Shown piece by piece: positions 25,948 to 34,469 of a stretch of DNA of 64,000 bases. This DNA comes from UBA6136 sp044351045 (GTDB lineage: Bacteria > Pseudomonadota > Gammaproteobacteria > Methylococcales > Methylococcaceae): the NCBI GenBank assembly GCA_044351045.1, contig JBILGM010000005.1:21698-85697 (forward strand), read 5' to 3'. The notes under the pieces are model-generated. The model was not told the DNA's origin and searched no databases. It saw only the letters and a list, made by a program, of their open reading frames with translations. How positions within the stretch are numbered: the stretch's first letter is position 1; each line of letters begins with the position of its first letter. The translations under genes and the position numbers were made by a program.

Positions 25948-27093
25948 ATGATGTCACGCCGGATTGTCTTAGCTCTATTGCTTTTGCTGGTCATGTTAAG
26001 TGGCTGCAATCAATCAACACCGCCCGACGAAGGCGTATCGGCTACCTTGCACCAGGCGGACACCGCCGGCTTTGAACGCGCAACCGCCGTGAGGTCATTC
26101 CAGTTCCCGGCCGATCATGGGCCACATCCCGACTTTCGTGATGAATGGTGGTATGTCACCGGCAATCTCGAGGGTCCGGAAGGACGTCGGTTCGGGTTTC
26201 AGATCACCTTTTTCCGTCACGGATTGCAGCGGGGCAAGCGTCCCGGTGCATCGCACTGGGCCGGACAGGATGCCTGGATGGCGCATTTTGCGCTGACCGA
26301 TGTCGCCGGCCAGCGCTACACCTCGTTCCAGCGGATTTCCCGCGAGGCTGTGGGACTGGCCGGGGCACAGGCCGAGCCCTTCAAGGTCTGGCTGGATGAC
26401 TGGTCTATCGAAGGATCAAGGGACGGGGGTTTTCCCTGGCATTTTAGAGCACAGCAGGATGGTGTCGCACTCGATCTGGAACTGGATCCTGGTAAGCCCC
26501 CCGTTTTGCAGGGAGACCGCGGGCTCAGTCAGAAAAGCGCGCAGCCGGGCAATGCGTCCTACTACTACTCGATGACGCGAATGGCCACGCGCGGCACGGT
26601 GAGTCTGGCGGGTGAGACAATTCCGGTCTCCGGACTCGCCTGGCTGGACCGGGAGTGGAGCACCAGCATGCTAGCGCCGGATCAGGCCGGTTGGGACTGG
26701 TTTTCCCTGCAACTGGACGATGGCACCGACCTGATGTACTTCCGCATGCGGCGCAAAAATGGTGAGGATGATCCCTTGAGCTCTGGGGCGTTGATCGCTT
26801 CCGACGGTTCTTCTAGGCATCTGAGTCGGGAGGAGGTGGCTCTGGCCACTCTCGACCATTGGGCGAGCCCCGCCGGTTATGATTACCCCTCGCAGTGGCG
26901 CTTGACGATCGCGCCGAGTGGGCAAGCGCTGGTCGTGAAACCGGTGCTGGCCGATCAGGAATTTCGTCATGATGCTCGATACTGGGAGGGGGCTGTCGAT
27001 GTTTTCGATGCCGCTACCGGTAAGCTACGAGGTGGCGGCTATGTCGAACTCACCGGTTATGCCCCCGGGCCGGTCGAGAAGAGTGGTGATTGA
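25948..27093 (+). CDS. CrtC/AttH-family lipoprotein
   Basis: A 381-residue lipoprotein with signal MMSRRIVLALLLLLVMLSGC and a lipobox LSGC (cysteine about 20). The body is a CrtC/AttH (carotenoid hydratase-like) twin lipocalin-type domain. Landmarks are FPADHGPHPDFRDEWWYVTGNLEG, FGFQITFFRHG, ISGLAWLDREWSTSM-like text near residue 230 (SGLAWLDREWSTS) and GYVELTGYA at the end. It is the third gene of the YbbA/YbbP-type operon, an arrangement seen in many Proteobacteria. A role in lipid or hydrophobic-substrate handling at the envelope is an inference. Confidence 0.9.
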   Translation: MMSRRIVLALLLLLVMLSGCNQSTPPDEGVSATLHQADTAGFERATAVRSFQFPADHGPHPDFRDEWWYVTGNLEGPEGRRFGFQITFFRHGLQRGKRPGASHWAGQDAWMAHFALTDVAGQRYTSFQRISREAVGLAGAQAEPFKVWLDDWSIEGSRDGGFPWHFRAQQDGVALDLELDPGKPPVLQGDRGLSQKSAQPGNASYYYSMTRMATRGTVSLAGETIPVSGLAWLDREWSTSMLAPDQAGWDWFSLQLDDGTDLMYFRMRRKNGEDDPLSSGALIASDGSSRHLSREEVALATLDHWASPAGYDYPSQWRLTIAPSGQALVVKPVLADQEFRHDARYWEGAVDVFDAATGKLRGGGYVELTGYAPGPVEKSGD

Positions 27094-27129
27094 TCGACTG
27101 GCCGGGTTTTCATGAGGAGGGAGGTTTCT

Positions 27130-27666
27130 ATGTTGTTTCGCATGCTGATTCTGGGTGCACCCTTGTTTCTTGCCGTGCTGCCCAATGAAGGATGGTCAAA
27201 AGGCCATGATGCAACGCTGATGCCTTATAGCTTGCCTTTCGATGAAGAGAGTCGGAATCTGGAGCTCCTTATGGCCGGCCAGCGGATCGATAAACGCGAG
27301 ATGCTGAAAAATGCGCTGGAACTCAGCGTGGAGCAAAGTGACCGGTTCTGGCCGCTTTACTATGAATATCAGGCGCAGCTGATACCTATCTATGATCGAA
27401 AGTTTGCCCTGATCGAACGCTATGCAGACGAATATCCTGATCTGACGGAGAGTCAGGCGGATCATCTGGTACGCGAGTCCTTGGCGGCCAAAAAGGCGCA
27501 AATCGAATTGCTGGAAAAATACTACGCTCGGGTTTCCAAAGCGCTTTCCAAAAACATCGCCGCCCAATTCGTGCAGCTGGAAAGTGCCTGGAATGGTGCG
27601 TTCGACGTCAAGCTGCAATCAAAATTGCCGCTGGTTCCAAAGATTTCGGCTGCGCGTTCCCGTTGA
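27130..27666 (+). CDS. Exported helical protein, Spy/CpxP-like
   Basis: A 178-residue product with signal peptide MLFRMLILGAPLFLAVLPNEGWS and a GGAGG upstream. The mature protein is predicted almost entirely helical: KREMLKNALELSVEQSDRFWPLYYEYQAQLIPIYDRKFALIERY...LTESQADHLVRESLAAKKAQIELLEKYYARVSKALS. The L-x-x-x-Q spacing and amphipathic helices recall the LTxxQ proteins Spy and CpxP, but similarity is loose. It sits between the CrtC/AttH operon and a Met-rich lipoprotein, so an envelope-stress or metal role is plausible. Confidence 0.72.
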   Translation: MLFRMLILGAPLFLAVLPNEGWSKGHDATLMPYSLPFDEESRNLELLMAGQRIDKREMLKNALELSVEQSDRFWPLYYEYQAQLIPIYDRKFALIERYADEYPDLTESQADHLVRESLAAKKAQIELLEKYYARVSKALSKNIAAQFVQLESAWNGAFDVKLQSKLPLVPKISAARSR

Positions 27667-27747
27667 TTACGTATCCATTCATCAATCAGCCATAAATCGC
27701 TCCATTACCCCATGTTTAAACCCGATGCTAAACGGAGGAAGAATTGG

Positions 27748-28191
27748 ATGAAAAAGTTACTGACCGTAATGGTTCTCTTACCCCTGTTGGGCTGCGCTTC
27801 GATCAGCAACTCCGACAACGAGTCCAACGAGCAATTACTAGCGGCAGCGGGGTTCCATCTCTATATGCCCAAAAATCCGGAGGAAGAGGCAAACCTAAAG
27901 GCCATGCCCCAACGGAAGGTGATCTTCATGGATAAGGCGGTCAAGGCAACCTACATCTATGCCGATCATGACGAGTGCGATTGCATTTACGTGGGCGGAC
28001 AAGATGAAGTGGAAAAATTCCAGACCCTCCTTGCCCAAAAACGCAGTGCCGATGCCCGGATGTACCGGGCGCAATACAACCAAAGTATGTATGGCATGGG
28101 AGGTATGTATGGCATGGGCGGCATGGGTATGTATCCCATGGGTGGCATGTACGGAATGGGGGGCATGGGCGTCATGGGCGGCTATTGGTAG
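27748..28191 (+). CDS. Lipoprotein with a Met/Gly/Tyr-rich tail
   Basis: A 147-residue lipoprotein starting MKKLLTVMVLLPLLGC (lipobox LLGC), with GGAGG upstream. Residues about 40-100 form a small folded domain (AMPQRKVIFMDKAVKATYIYADHDECDCIYVGGQDEVEKFQTLL). The last 40 residues repeat YGMGGM-type units, nine GG or GM pairs, with methionines every two to four residues. Met-rich periplasmic tails often bind copper(I) or silver; that is inference here. An upstream ATG at 27,712 would remove the signal peptide from the N-terminus. Confidence 0.78.
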   Translation: MKKLLTVMVLLPLLGCASISNSDNESNEQLLAAAGFHLYMPKNPEEEANLKAMPQRKVIFMDKAVKATYIYADHDECDCIYVGGQDEVEKFQTLLAQKRSADARMYRAQYNQSMYGMGGMYGMGGMGMYPMGGMYGMGGMGVMGGYW

Positions 28192-28296
28192 GACGCGGCA
28201 GTCGAGTCCGAAAGTTACTCTGCCTGACATGAGATTGGCCATGCCGCTATGAATTCCAGTCGATGATGAACCGGGCATCAATCCACCGAGTCGGGA

Positions 28297-28731
28297 TCAG
28301 TTCTTTCCCAATTTCCATTGATCGCCGTCGCGCACCAGAGTCACCTTGATCGGCATTTTTTTTCTGTAGTCCCCCATTCTCGGGGCGGGCTCTGCCGTGA
28401 AAGTCGCCAGCGAGCCGGCTAGTTCCATCCGGTAATCCCTGGGTTTTTCCGAGGAAATGATTTCCATCAACGAATCATAAGACCCGGGCCGATCTTTTTC
28501 CCTGGCGTCGAAAACCGGGAGATCGGCAGGCAGGATCAATTTTTTGAACGCTGCAAGATCCCTGCGATAGGCCACGCTGACGACATTTACCCATGCGGCC
28601 CGGACTTCGGCTTCAGGTCCTTCTTCCACCCTGACCAGGTTGGCGGGTGGTGGATCGTTATAGAGATTGAGGTCGGTGCAACCGGAAAGAACCGACAGGA
28701 ACAGGTAGAAGAAATTGAGAGAGCGTTTCAC
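28297..28731 (-). CDS. Small lipoprotein of unknown function
   Basis: A 144-residue lipoprotein with signal MKRSLNFFYLFLSVLSGC (lipobox LSGC). The mature domain (RAAWVNVVSVAYRRDLAAFKKLILPADLP...ATFTAEPAPRMGDYRKKMPIKVTLVRDGDQWKLGKN) has the shape of an NTF2/DUF4878-like fold: helices, then strands, ending D-G-x-W-K-L. That family is common among exported proteins but has no defined activity. It is convergent with the Met-rich lipoprotein gene. Confidence 0.72.
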   Translation of the reverse strand: MKRSLNFFYLFLSVLSGCTDLNLYNDPPPANLVRVEEGPEAEVRAAWVNVVSVAYRRDLAAFKKLILPADLPVFDAREKDRPGSYDSLMEIISSEKPRDYRMELAGSLATFTAEPAPRMGDYRKKMPIKVTLVRDGDQWKLGKN

Positions 28732-29006
28732 GGGAAGTCCTGATTAGAGTGGCTATACATGATACCGACAATGATAATGGAAGGGCCTATGGCTGGATGT
28801 TTCATGGATGGGGTGCTCGGCACCCATTTCGTCGATGGGCTTTCATCATGCAGAATGATGTCATGGCTGTCCGATCCATTCGCTTCACGCTTCCAGTAAG
28901 ATGATGACACTCCAAAAAATGGGTCCTCATTGAAAATCGGTGCGGGTTCCCTCATTGTCATATCGTCTGTGGCCTTTCAAAGATCCCGAACAACATCTGA
29001 ACACCT

Positions 29007-29321
29007 GTGAGCGCATCCATCAGTCCTATACGAATCATCAAGGGCGAAACAGCCGTCTTTCAGCAGCTTTGTGACGAACTGCCCGCCGCCGTCGGGGCGC
29101 TGATCGATAATCCGGGTGCCCCCATGGCCGGCATTACCCGGCACAGCGGCACGACGGCCTCTGCCGTGTTTTTCTCCCACCCCCATGGTGTTTATGAGTA
29201 CGCATCGGGTCCCCTTCTGTACACTCTGGAATGGTTCAGCCAGACCTTGGAGAAGAACGGCCTGCCCGCTCCGGATGACCATGCACTCAGGGCCGTCGGC
29301 TTGTCCGGCGGACGTTGCTGA
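29007..29321 (+). CDS. Hypothetical protein
   Basis: A 104-residue frame with a GTG start and weak ribosome-binding site. Text such as FQQLCDELPAAVGALIDNPGAPMAG and YEYASGPLLYTLEWFSQTLEKNGLPAPDDHALRAVGLS looks like a real helical protein. No signal peptide or known motif was found. It ends 39 nt before the second SmbP-like gene and may be co-transcribed with it. The start could be later. Confidence 0.5.
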   Translation: MSASISPIRIIKGETAVFQQLCDELPAAVGALIDNPGAPMAGITRHSGTTASAVFFSHPHGVYEYASGPLLYTLEWFSQTLEKNGLPAPDDHALRAVGLSGGRC

Positions 29322-29360
29322 GCAGTCCGGTATACAAATTCAGTGACCATCAGGAGCCGT

Positions 29361-29732
29361 ATGAATCCCGTGAAGTCAAGCTCAAGCCTGATTGCCGTAA
29401 CGGTGTTGGTTTGCTTTTCACCGTTCTCGCGCGGAGCTGAACACGCCGATGAGGCGTTGAAGCATGCCGAGCAGGCGGCCCACTCGGTCGGAGATTCCAA
29501 GGCCATCAAGGAACATGCCACGGAGGCGTTGAAGCATATCGATGCGGCCAAGGCCGCCGGAGAGCCGGACAAGGAGAAACTTCAGCATCTGATCCACGGC
29601 GAGAAGGATCTTAAGCAGGCCGTGGAAGATGCAAAGCACTTCAATACACCGTCCGCCGGAACTGAAGCGGGCGATGCTGTTCATCATCTGGAAAAAGCCC
29701 AGACGCAACCTCAGGGCAACTCTGGGAAATAA
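29361..29732 (+). CDS. SmbP-like small metal-binding protein, second copy
   Basis: This exported 123-residue protein has signal MNPVKSSSSLIAVTVLVCFSPFSRGA; the start was taken at the ATG after AGGAGC. The mature part has the same His/Ala/Glu/Lys helical periodicity as the copy at 21,840: EHADEALKHAEQAAHS, KEHATEALKHIDAAKAAG, HLIHGEKDLKQAVEDAKHF. It ends in a Gln/Gly tail. Two paralogues in 8 kb suggest real demand for periplasmic metal buffering. It lies 39 nt upstream of the ADP-ribosylglycohydrolase gene. Confidence 0.75.
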   Translation: MNPVKSSSSLIAVTVLVCFSPFSRGAEHADEALKHAEQAAHSVGDSKAIKEHATEALKHIDAAKAAGEPDKEKLQHLIHGEKDLKQAVEDAKHFNTPSAGTEAGDAVHHLEKAQTQPQGNSGK

Positions 29733-29771
29733 GGCTGTAAAGACCGGAGCTGACTGGGCAGACGGAACGCC

Positions 29772-30566
29772 ATGCTAGGCGCCATTGCCGGGGATATCAT
29801 CGGATCGCCGTGGGAGTTCAATCGAATCAAAACTTGGGACTTTCCACTGTTTCCGGAGGGTGCCAGTTTCACGGATGACACGGTGCTGACCTGTGCCGTG
29901 GCGGATCACCTCATCAACGGCATAGACATTGTCGAAAGCCTGCGCGATTGGGTGAGAGTGGTGACGATAGACATGACCCGGGTGAGCGGCTATGGTCAGC
30001 GATTCATGCGCTGGGTGTCGGCCCCAACGCCACAACCGCCTTATGGTAGCTATGGCAACGGCGGGGCCATGCGGGTCTCGCCCTGTGCCTGGCTTTCTCC
30101 GGATCTCGAATCGCTGCGCTTCAATACCGTCAATGTGACCGAAGTCACTCATGATCATCCAGAAGGCATCAGGGGCGCACTGGCCACGGCGGAAGCGATC
30201 TGGTTTGCCCGCAAGGGGGTTTCGTCGACGTGGCTGCGAAGGCATATCGCCGATTCGTATGGCTACGATATGGACCGAACGGTGAACGACATCGGACAGG
30301 TCCATGTTCGTAATGAAACCAGCCAGGACACCGTGCCCGAGTCCATCATTTGTGCGCTGGAGGCCAGCAGTTTCGAAGAGGCGGTGCGCAATGCCGTTTC
30401 GTTGGGTGGCGATACTGACACCATGGCCTCCATTGCGGGGGCGATTGCCGAGGCGAGCTTTGGGGTGCCGACCGGGATTGAGGTCGAAGTCAGGCGCCGG
30501 CTTGATCCGGTGATTCTGGAAATGCTCGACACTTTTCTGCAGCGAACCAAACCTTTCCGTGGCTAA
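29772..30566 (+). CDS. ADP-ribosylglycohydrolase (DraG/ARH family)
   Basis: A 264-residue ADP-ribosylglycohydrolase, which would remove ADP-ribose from a protein or small target. Metal-binding signatures are intact: GAIAGDIIGSPWE at the start, FTDDTVLT near residue 35, GNGGAMRVSP near 97 and SLGGDTDTMASIAGAIAEASFG near 215 (the D-x-D pair that binds two Mg or Mn ions). No ADP-ribosyltransferase is encoded nearby, so its substrate is unknown. It follows the second SmbP-like gene and may be in its operon. Confidence 0.92.
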   Translation: MLGAIAGDIIGSPWEFNRIKTWDFPLFPEGASFTDDTVLTCAVADHLINGIDIVESLRDWVRVVTIDMTRVSGYGQRFMRWVSAPTPQPPYGSYGNGGAMRVSPCAWLSPDLESLRFNTVNVTEVTHDHPEGIRGALATAEAIWFARKGVSSTWLRRHIADSYGYDMDRTVNDIGQVHVRNETSQDTVPESIICALEASSFEEAVRNAVSLGGDTDTMASIAGAIAEASFGVPTGIEVEVRRRLDPVILEMLDTFLQRTKPFRG

Positions 30567-30601
30567 TGCCTTCATTCCCCCACTTTGAAAGGAGGTACTT
30601 G

Positions 30602-31378
30602 ATGCACAACTCAAGGCTGTTTCTTGTTGCGCTGGTCTCCCTGCTGCTATCCCATGGCGCCAGTGCCGTTTGTTCGAGGAATGAACCTGGATATCTGTGG
30701 AATTTTGTGGGCGATTTGTCCAAGGATCTGCGCATCAAAATGACGCTTGTCTTCAGTGGTACAGAACTCAAGGGCCGCTATGTCTATGCTTCAGCGCTCA
30801 AGGACATCGAGCTGAAGGGTCACGTCAAGGAGGGTAGGGAGGTTGTTGTCGATGAGTTGGATGCGGACGGGCAGGTGACCGGGCAATTCGTAGGACAGTT
30901 CGTTGAACAAGATCCACGCCGCATTTACGGAGATTCGAGGCTGGAATGCGAAGTGATGGTGGGAACCTGGCAGAAACGAGGTTCGGCTCAGAAGCGACCC
31001 TTCTATGTACATTCGGTGGATGCGACAGCGGGCAGTCTATCCCGTCGTTATGGCCTTGTCGGGGCAGCCAATGATGACCTGATTAACCGCAATGCCCAAC
31101 GATTCTGGGAAGGCGTCAAGCGGGGGGATAAAACGGCGGTTGCACAGCAGGTTCGTTATCCAATCAAGGTCACGATGGGCAAACGGCTGAACACACTGCG
31201 GTCAGCTGCCGAGTTTGTGAAACAGTACGACACTCTTATCACGCCCTCCACCCGGGCGGCGATAATCGACGACATCCCCCGATACATGTTCGTGCGTGAC
31301 GAAGGCATCATGCTGGCAAACGGCATTGTCTGGTTCGGCGCGGATGGCAAGGTTATCTCTCTTATGCCCCTGCCATGA
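30602..31378 (+). CDS. Exported protein of unknown function
   Basis: A 258-residue precursor with signal MHNSRLFLVALVSLLLSHGASA and an excellent AAAGGAGGT ribosome-binding site, which fixes this start over an earlier ATG. The mature N-terminal half reads as a strand-rich domain (LRIKMTLVFSGTELKGRYVYASALKDIELKGHV). The C-terminal part NRNAQRFWEGVKRGDKTAVAQQVRYPIKVTMGKRLNTLRSAAEFVKQYD resembles NTF2/SnoaL-like folds. No catalytic residues were recognised. Confidence 0.75.
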   Translation: MHNSRLFLVALVSLLLSHGASAVCSRNEPGYLWNFVGDLSKDLRIKMTLVFSGTELKGRYVYASALKDIELKGHVKEGREVVVDELDADGQVTGQFVGQFVEQDPRRIYGDSRLECEVMVGTWQKRGSAQKRPFYVHSVDATAGSLSRRYGLVGAANDDLINRNAQRFWEGVKRGDKTAVAQQVRYPIKVTMGKRLNTLRSAAEFVKQYDTLITPSTRAAIIDDIPRYMFVRDEGIMLANGIVWFGADGKVISLMPLP

Positions 31379-31491
31379 GGTATCGATGGGATGTTGGTAA
31401 CCTATTGATTTACCCTTCATCGTCTTGCCGAATCGTTTAACGTTCTGCGACTCTTAACCCTACATCCTTGGAATTTTGATGGAGAATTGTG

Positions 31492-31785
31492 ATGTACGTT
31501 TACAAAGTGGATGAACTGGATCTCTACCGGTTAAAGAAGGCGGAGACCGATCGAGAGCGGGTGCAGGTGATGGAGGAGGCGGTTGCCAAGGCCGTGGAGA
31601 AAGCGCAGATGAATTATCTGCTGATCTGCCTGATGGTGGCCGTTTCGATGGTCGTATTGCTGCAGTCACTGGCCATGATGGACCTCAATCCGGTGCCTGT
31701 AGCTTCTTTCAAATGGTGCATCCTGGTCGCGACGATCCTGATTGTTCTGCCCTGGCAGTTGCGACGAATCAAGCTGCTTGCGTGA
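31492..31785 (+). CDS. Small membrane protein of unknown function
   Basis: A 97-residue protein: a charged cytoplasmic helix with coiled-coil character (LYRLKKAETDRERVQVMEEAVAKAVEKAQ) and then two membrane helices (YLLICLMVAVSMVVLLQSL and WCILVATILIVLPWQL). The ATG follows GGAG by eight bases; a GTG one codon earlier is possible. It lies 30 nt before the phytochelatin synthase-like gene, so an operon is likely. Confidence 0.65.
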   Translation: MYVYKVDELDLYRLKKAETDRERVQVMEEAVAKAVEKAQMNYLLICLMVAVSMVVLLQSLAMMDLNPVPVASFKWCILVATILIVLPWQLRRIKLLA

Positions 31786-31815
31786 GTAGTCGGTTTTATA
31801 AGGTGGCATGAATCC

Positions 31816-32574
31816 ATGACAGGATTTACAGCCGCATCTTCTGTCATGATGCGAGTCCTCCTGCTGCTTGGTCTTTGGTGCACGTCATCCTGGGTATCGG
31901 CCGCGGGTTACCGTGGTCTGCCACTCCCGACCAACCTGATTGCCTTCGACGATCCAGTGGGACAGGAGATGTTGCTGCGAAGTGGTTACAAAGACGATTT
32001 CTGGACCCTGAATCGCTGGTTTCTCTCCCAGGAGGCACCTGCCTACTGTGGCATCGCGGCCAGTGTCATGGTGCTGAATGCCCTCGGAATCCCGGCGCCG
32101 CCGGCCGCAGACCCAGGGCAGCCGGCGCTATTCACCCAACAGAATTTCTTTACCGACCAAGTCGCCCGTGTGCTAACGCCCGAGCAAGTCAGTCATCGGG
32201 GCGTGACGCTGGATGGACTTGCGGCGGCATTAAAGACCTTTCCCCTCGATGTCCGGGTGACTCATGCGCGCCCCGGCGGGCTTTACGCTTTCATCAACCA
32301 AGCCAAGCGGGTGCTCCAGGCCGGTCATGGTTACCTTATCGTCAACTATCTTCGGAGCGCCCTGGGTCAGCAAACTTATGGGCATTTTTCACCCGTGGCA
32401 GCTTATGATGAAGTGCGTGACCGGTTTCTGATCCTTGATGTGGCCCGCTATAAATATCCTCCCGTCTGGGTCCGGTCGGAAGAGCTTTTCGCCGCTATGC
32501 AGGCCTATGATCGGGGCGCCAAGGCGCCCCGGGGCTATCTTATTCTAGCCGAACGAAGAGCAGAGAGAGGCTAG
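31816..32574 (+). CDS. Phytochelatin synthase-family papain-like peptidase, exported
   Basis: A bacterial single-domain phytochelatin synthase-like enzyme of 252 residues. The catalytic triad of the family is present: C78 in APAYCGIAAS, H190 in YGHFSPVAAYD and D208 in LILDVARYKYPPVWV. Enzymes of this type without the plant C-terminal domain mainly hydrolyse glutathione to gamma-glutamylcysteine, with little phytochelatin made. A hydrophobic N-terminus (VMMRVLLLLGLWCTSSWVSA) suggests export, which is common in proteobacterial forms. A 16-bp GC palindrome with a 2-base centre lies at 32,514-32,531 inside the 3' end. The neighbourhood favours a role in metal or thiol handling. Confidence 0.92.
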   Translation: MTGFTAASSVMMRVLLLLGLWCTSSWVSAAGYRGLPLPTNLIAFDDPVGQEMLLRSGYKDDFWTLNRWFLSQEAPAYCGIAASVMVLNALGIPAPPAADPGQPALFTQQNFFTDQVARVLTPEQVSHRGVTLDGLAAALKTFPLDVRVTHARPGGLYAFINQAKRVLQAGHGYLIVNYLRSALGQQTYGHFSPVAAYDEVRDRFLILDVARYKYPPVWVRSEELFAAMQAYDRGAKAPRGYLILAERRAERG

Positions 32575-32709
32575 GGCGACAATCCTTGAGTCGATGCGAT
32601 TGTGCTCGCCTTGCGACACTCCAACCCAAGGTCCTCATGTTGGCCGTCGATGTGTTTTGAGTGACAACTAAAGTGGTTGAAGGTGGGATGAGACGGGTTG
32701 AGAGACATA

Positions 32710-33282
32710 ATGGATAGGGCTCAGGGCTTGCCAGGCCCCGGCAATGCGCTTTTGGTAATCGATGTTCAGAACGATTTTCTGCCCGGTGGCGCCCTCGCCG
32801 TGCCTCGGGGTGATGACATCCTAGACCCCGTGAATCGGTGGATGACCTGTTTCGCCGAAGCCGGACTTCCCCTTTTTGCGACGCGGGATTGTCACCCGCC
32901 CGATCATTGTTCCTTCCAGGCGCAGGGCGGTCCTTGGCCGATCCATTGCGTCAAGGGATCCTGGGGAGCCGATTTTCCCGTGGCGTTGCAAATGCCTCCC
33001 ACCGTCCGCATCGTGGATAAACCCGACTCCCGGGATAAAGAAACCTATTCGGCATTCAGCGGCACAGCACTGAATGGTGCGCTTCGGTCCCAAAGAATCG
33101 ATCATCTTTGGATCGGCGGATTGGCGACGGAATACTGCGTGATGAATACGGTGTTGGATGCCCTGCTGCTGTTTTACCGGGTCACGCTGCTTAGCGAAGC
33201 TATGCGTGCCGTCAATGTCCAGGCCGCGGATGGCGAGAATGCTATTCAACTGATGGTTGCCCAGGGCGCCACCTTGAGGTGA
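32710..33282 (+). CDS. pncA: Nicotinamidase
   Basis: Converts nicotinamide to nicotinate in NAD salvage. The 190 residues carry the isochorismatase-fold triad: D18 in LLVIDVQNDFLPGGAL, the lysine in VDKPDS and the nucleophilic cysteine in GLATEYCVMNT. The metal-binding DxHxxxH segment is RDCHPPDHCSF, and GPWPIHCVKGSWGADFP is typical of PncA. The ATG at 32,710 is preferred to a TTG at 32,698. It is a single gene, not obviously linked to its neighbours. Confidence 0.93.
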   Translation: MDRAQGLPGPGNALLVIDVQNDFLPGGALAVPRGDDILDPVNRWMTCFAEAGLPLFATRDCHPPDHCSFQAQGGPWPIHCVKGSWGADFPVALQMPPTVRIVDKPDSRDKETYSAFSGTALNGALRSQRIDHLWIGGLATEYCVMNTVLDALLLFYRVTLLSEAMRAVNVQAADGENAIQLMVAQGATLR

Positions 33283-33375
33283 GTCAACTGACCGGATAAA
33301 CACCATATATCCGCAAAACTTCTCCGGTATCATCCGGCTATTAAAACCCTATCCACAAGCCAGGTTTTTAACTTT

Positions 33376-34011
33376 ATGGATCTGATTGAAAGACTGAACT
33401 GGCGCTATGCCGCCAAGAAGATGAACCCCACAAGAAAGGTGCCGGAAGAAAAGGTCAACCGAATCCTTGAGGCCGCCCGTCTCGCGCCGACTTCCAGCGG
33501 ACTGCAACCCTACGAGATATGGGTCGTGACCAATTCTGAGTTGCGAGAGCGCATCAAGTCGGTCTCCTGGAATCAGGGTCAGGTCACCGATTGTTCCCAT
33601 TTGCTGGTTTTCGCCGCCTGGGACAATTACACACCCGAGCGCATCAATATGATGTTTGACCTCACCAATATTGTGCGCGGCTCCAAGAATGAGGGGTGGG
33701 AGAATTACCGTCAGCAACTTCTGTCGGGCTATCCTCCACGGGCTCCTGAGGTTAACCATGAGCACGCCGCGCGGCAGGCCTACATGGGCCTCATGGCGGC
33801 AGTTACGGCGGCGGCTTTTGAGGAAGTCGATTGCACACCGATGGAGGGATTCGAACCCTCTGCCGTGGATGAGATTCTGAATCTGAGGGACCGCGGCCTT
33901 CGGAGTGTCCTCATGCTGCCTTTGGGCTACCGCGAAGCGGATAAGGATTGGCTGGTCAACCTGAAGAAAGTCCGCCGTCCGATGGAGCAGTTTGTCACGC
34001 GCATTGACTGA
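33376..34011 (+). CDS. NAD(P)H-dependent nitroreductase-family oxidoreductase
   Basis: An FMN-dependent nitroreductase-family enzyme of 211 residues. The opening YAAKKMNPTRKVPEEKVNRILEAARLAPTSSGLQPYEIWVV contains the flavin-binding RLAPTSSGLQP. The end reads MEGFEPSAVDEIL...LRSVLMLPLGYREADKDWLVNLKKVRRP, the group that includes NfsB-like and Frm2-like proteins. The natural substrate is not evident. It is cytoplasmic and monocistronic. A stretch resembling a tRNA T-arm inside it is coincidental (see the rejected list). Confidence 0.9.
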   Translation: MDLIERLNWRYAAKKMNPTRKVPEEKVNRILEAARLAPTSSGLQPYEIWVVTNSELRERIKSVSWNQGQVTDCSHLLVFAAWDNYTPERINMMFDLTNIVRGSKNEGWENYRQQLLSGYPPRAPEVNHEHAARQAYMGLMAAVTAAAFEEVDCTPMEGFEPSAVDEILNLRDRGLRSVLMLPLGYREADKDWLVNLKKVRRPMEQFVTRID

Positions 34012-34076
34012 CGTTTCTCAACAAACGAGCTGCCGCACGACTCGTTGGCGGCGAATGAATCGATGCAGGAGCACCC

Positions 34077-34400
34077 ATGATCACCATCACTACAACACCT
34101 TCGATTGAAGGCAAGAGGATCACCCGATACTGCGGTATCGTCTGCGGTGAAGCCATTCTGGGCGCCAATCTGTTCAAGGACATTTTTGCCGGCATACGCG
34201 ATCTGGTCGGTGGCCGCTCCCAAACCTACGAAAAGGAACTGCAGCGTGCCCGTGATATTGCGCTGCGGGAATTGGAGGAGCGGGCGTTGGAGTTGGGTGC
34301 GAATGCAGTCATCGGCGTAGACCTTGACTACGAAGTCCTCGGCCAAACCAATGGCATGCTGATGGTGTCCGCCAGCGGCACCGCTGTTGTGGTCGAATGA
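34077..34400 (+). CDS. YbjQ-family (UPF0145) putative heavy-metal-binding protein
   Basis: A 107-residue cytoplasmic protein of the YbjQ family, which forms pentamers and is annotated as a possible heavy-metal-binding domain. Family text is clear: RYCGIVCGEAILGANLFKDIFAGIRDLVGGRSQTYEKELQRARDIALRELEERALELGANAVIGVDLDYE. The function is not established. It lies among other candidate metal-handling genes. Confidence 0.92.
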   Translation: MITITTTPSIEGKRITRYCGIVCGEAILGANLFKDIFAGIRDLVGGRSQTYEKELQRARDIALRELEERALELGANAVIGVDLDYEVLGQTNGMLMVSASGTAVVVE

Positions 34401-34469
34401 ATGGAGTGTCTGTCGCCCAATTCATCCCGTTTTACCAACCAACTTCACCTTGGAGTTACAAGATCAACA

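Noticed and set aside
28085..28185. Short repeats GGTATG-like near 28,100, considered as a CRISPR or VNTR
   Set aside because: Units are 6-12 nt without spacers; they code the Met/Gly repeat of the lipoprotein.
28728..28961. A 77-codon minus-strand frame upstream of the small lipoprotein
   Set aside because: No signal or motif and no ribosome-binding site; likely 5' non-coding.
32514..32531. GC palindrome GGGGCGCC-AA-GGCGCCCC considered as a terminator
   Set aside because: It lies inside the phytochelatin synthase-like coding region, 40 nt before the stop, without a T tract.
33844..33860. A tRNA T-arm-like palindrome GAGGGATTCGAACCCTC inside the nitroreductase gene
   Set aside because: It encodes the conserved MEGFEPS motif of the family, and no acceptor, D-arm or anticodon stem can be placed around it.
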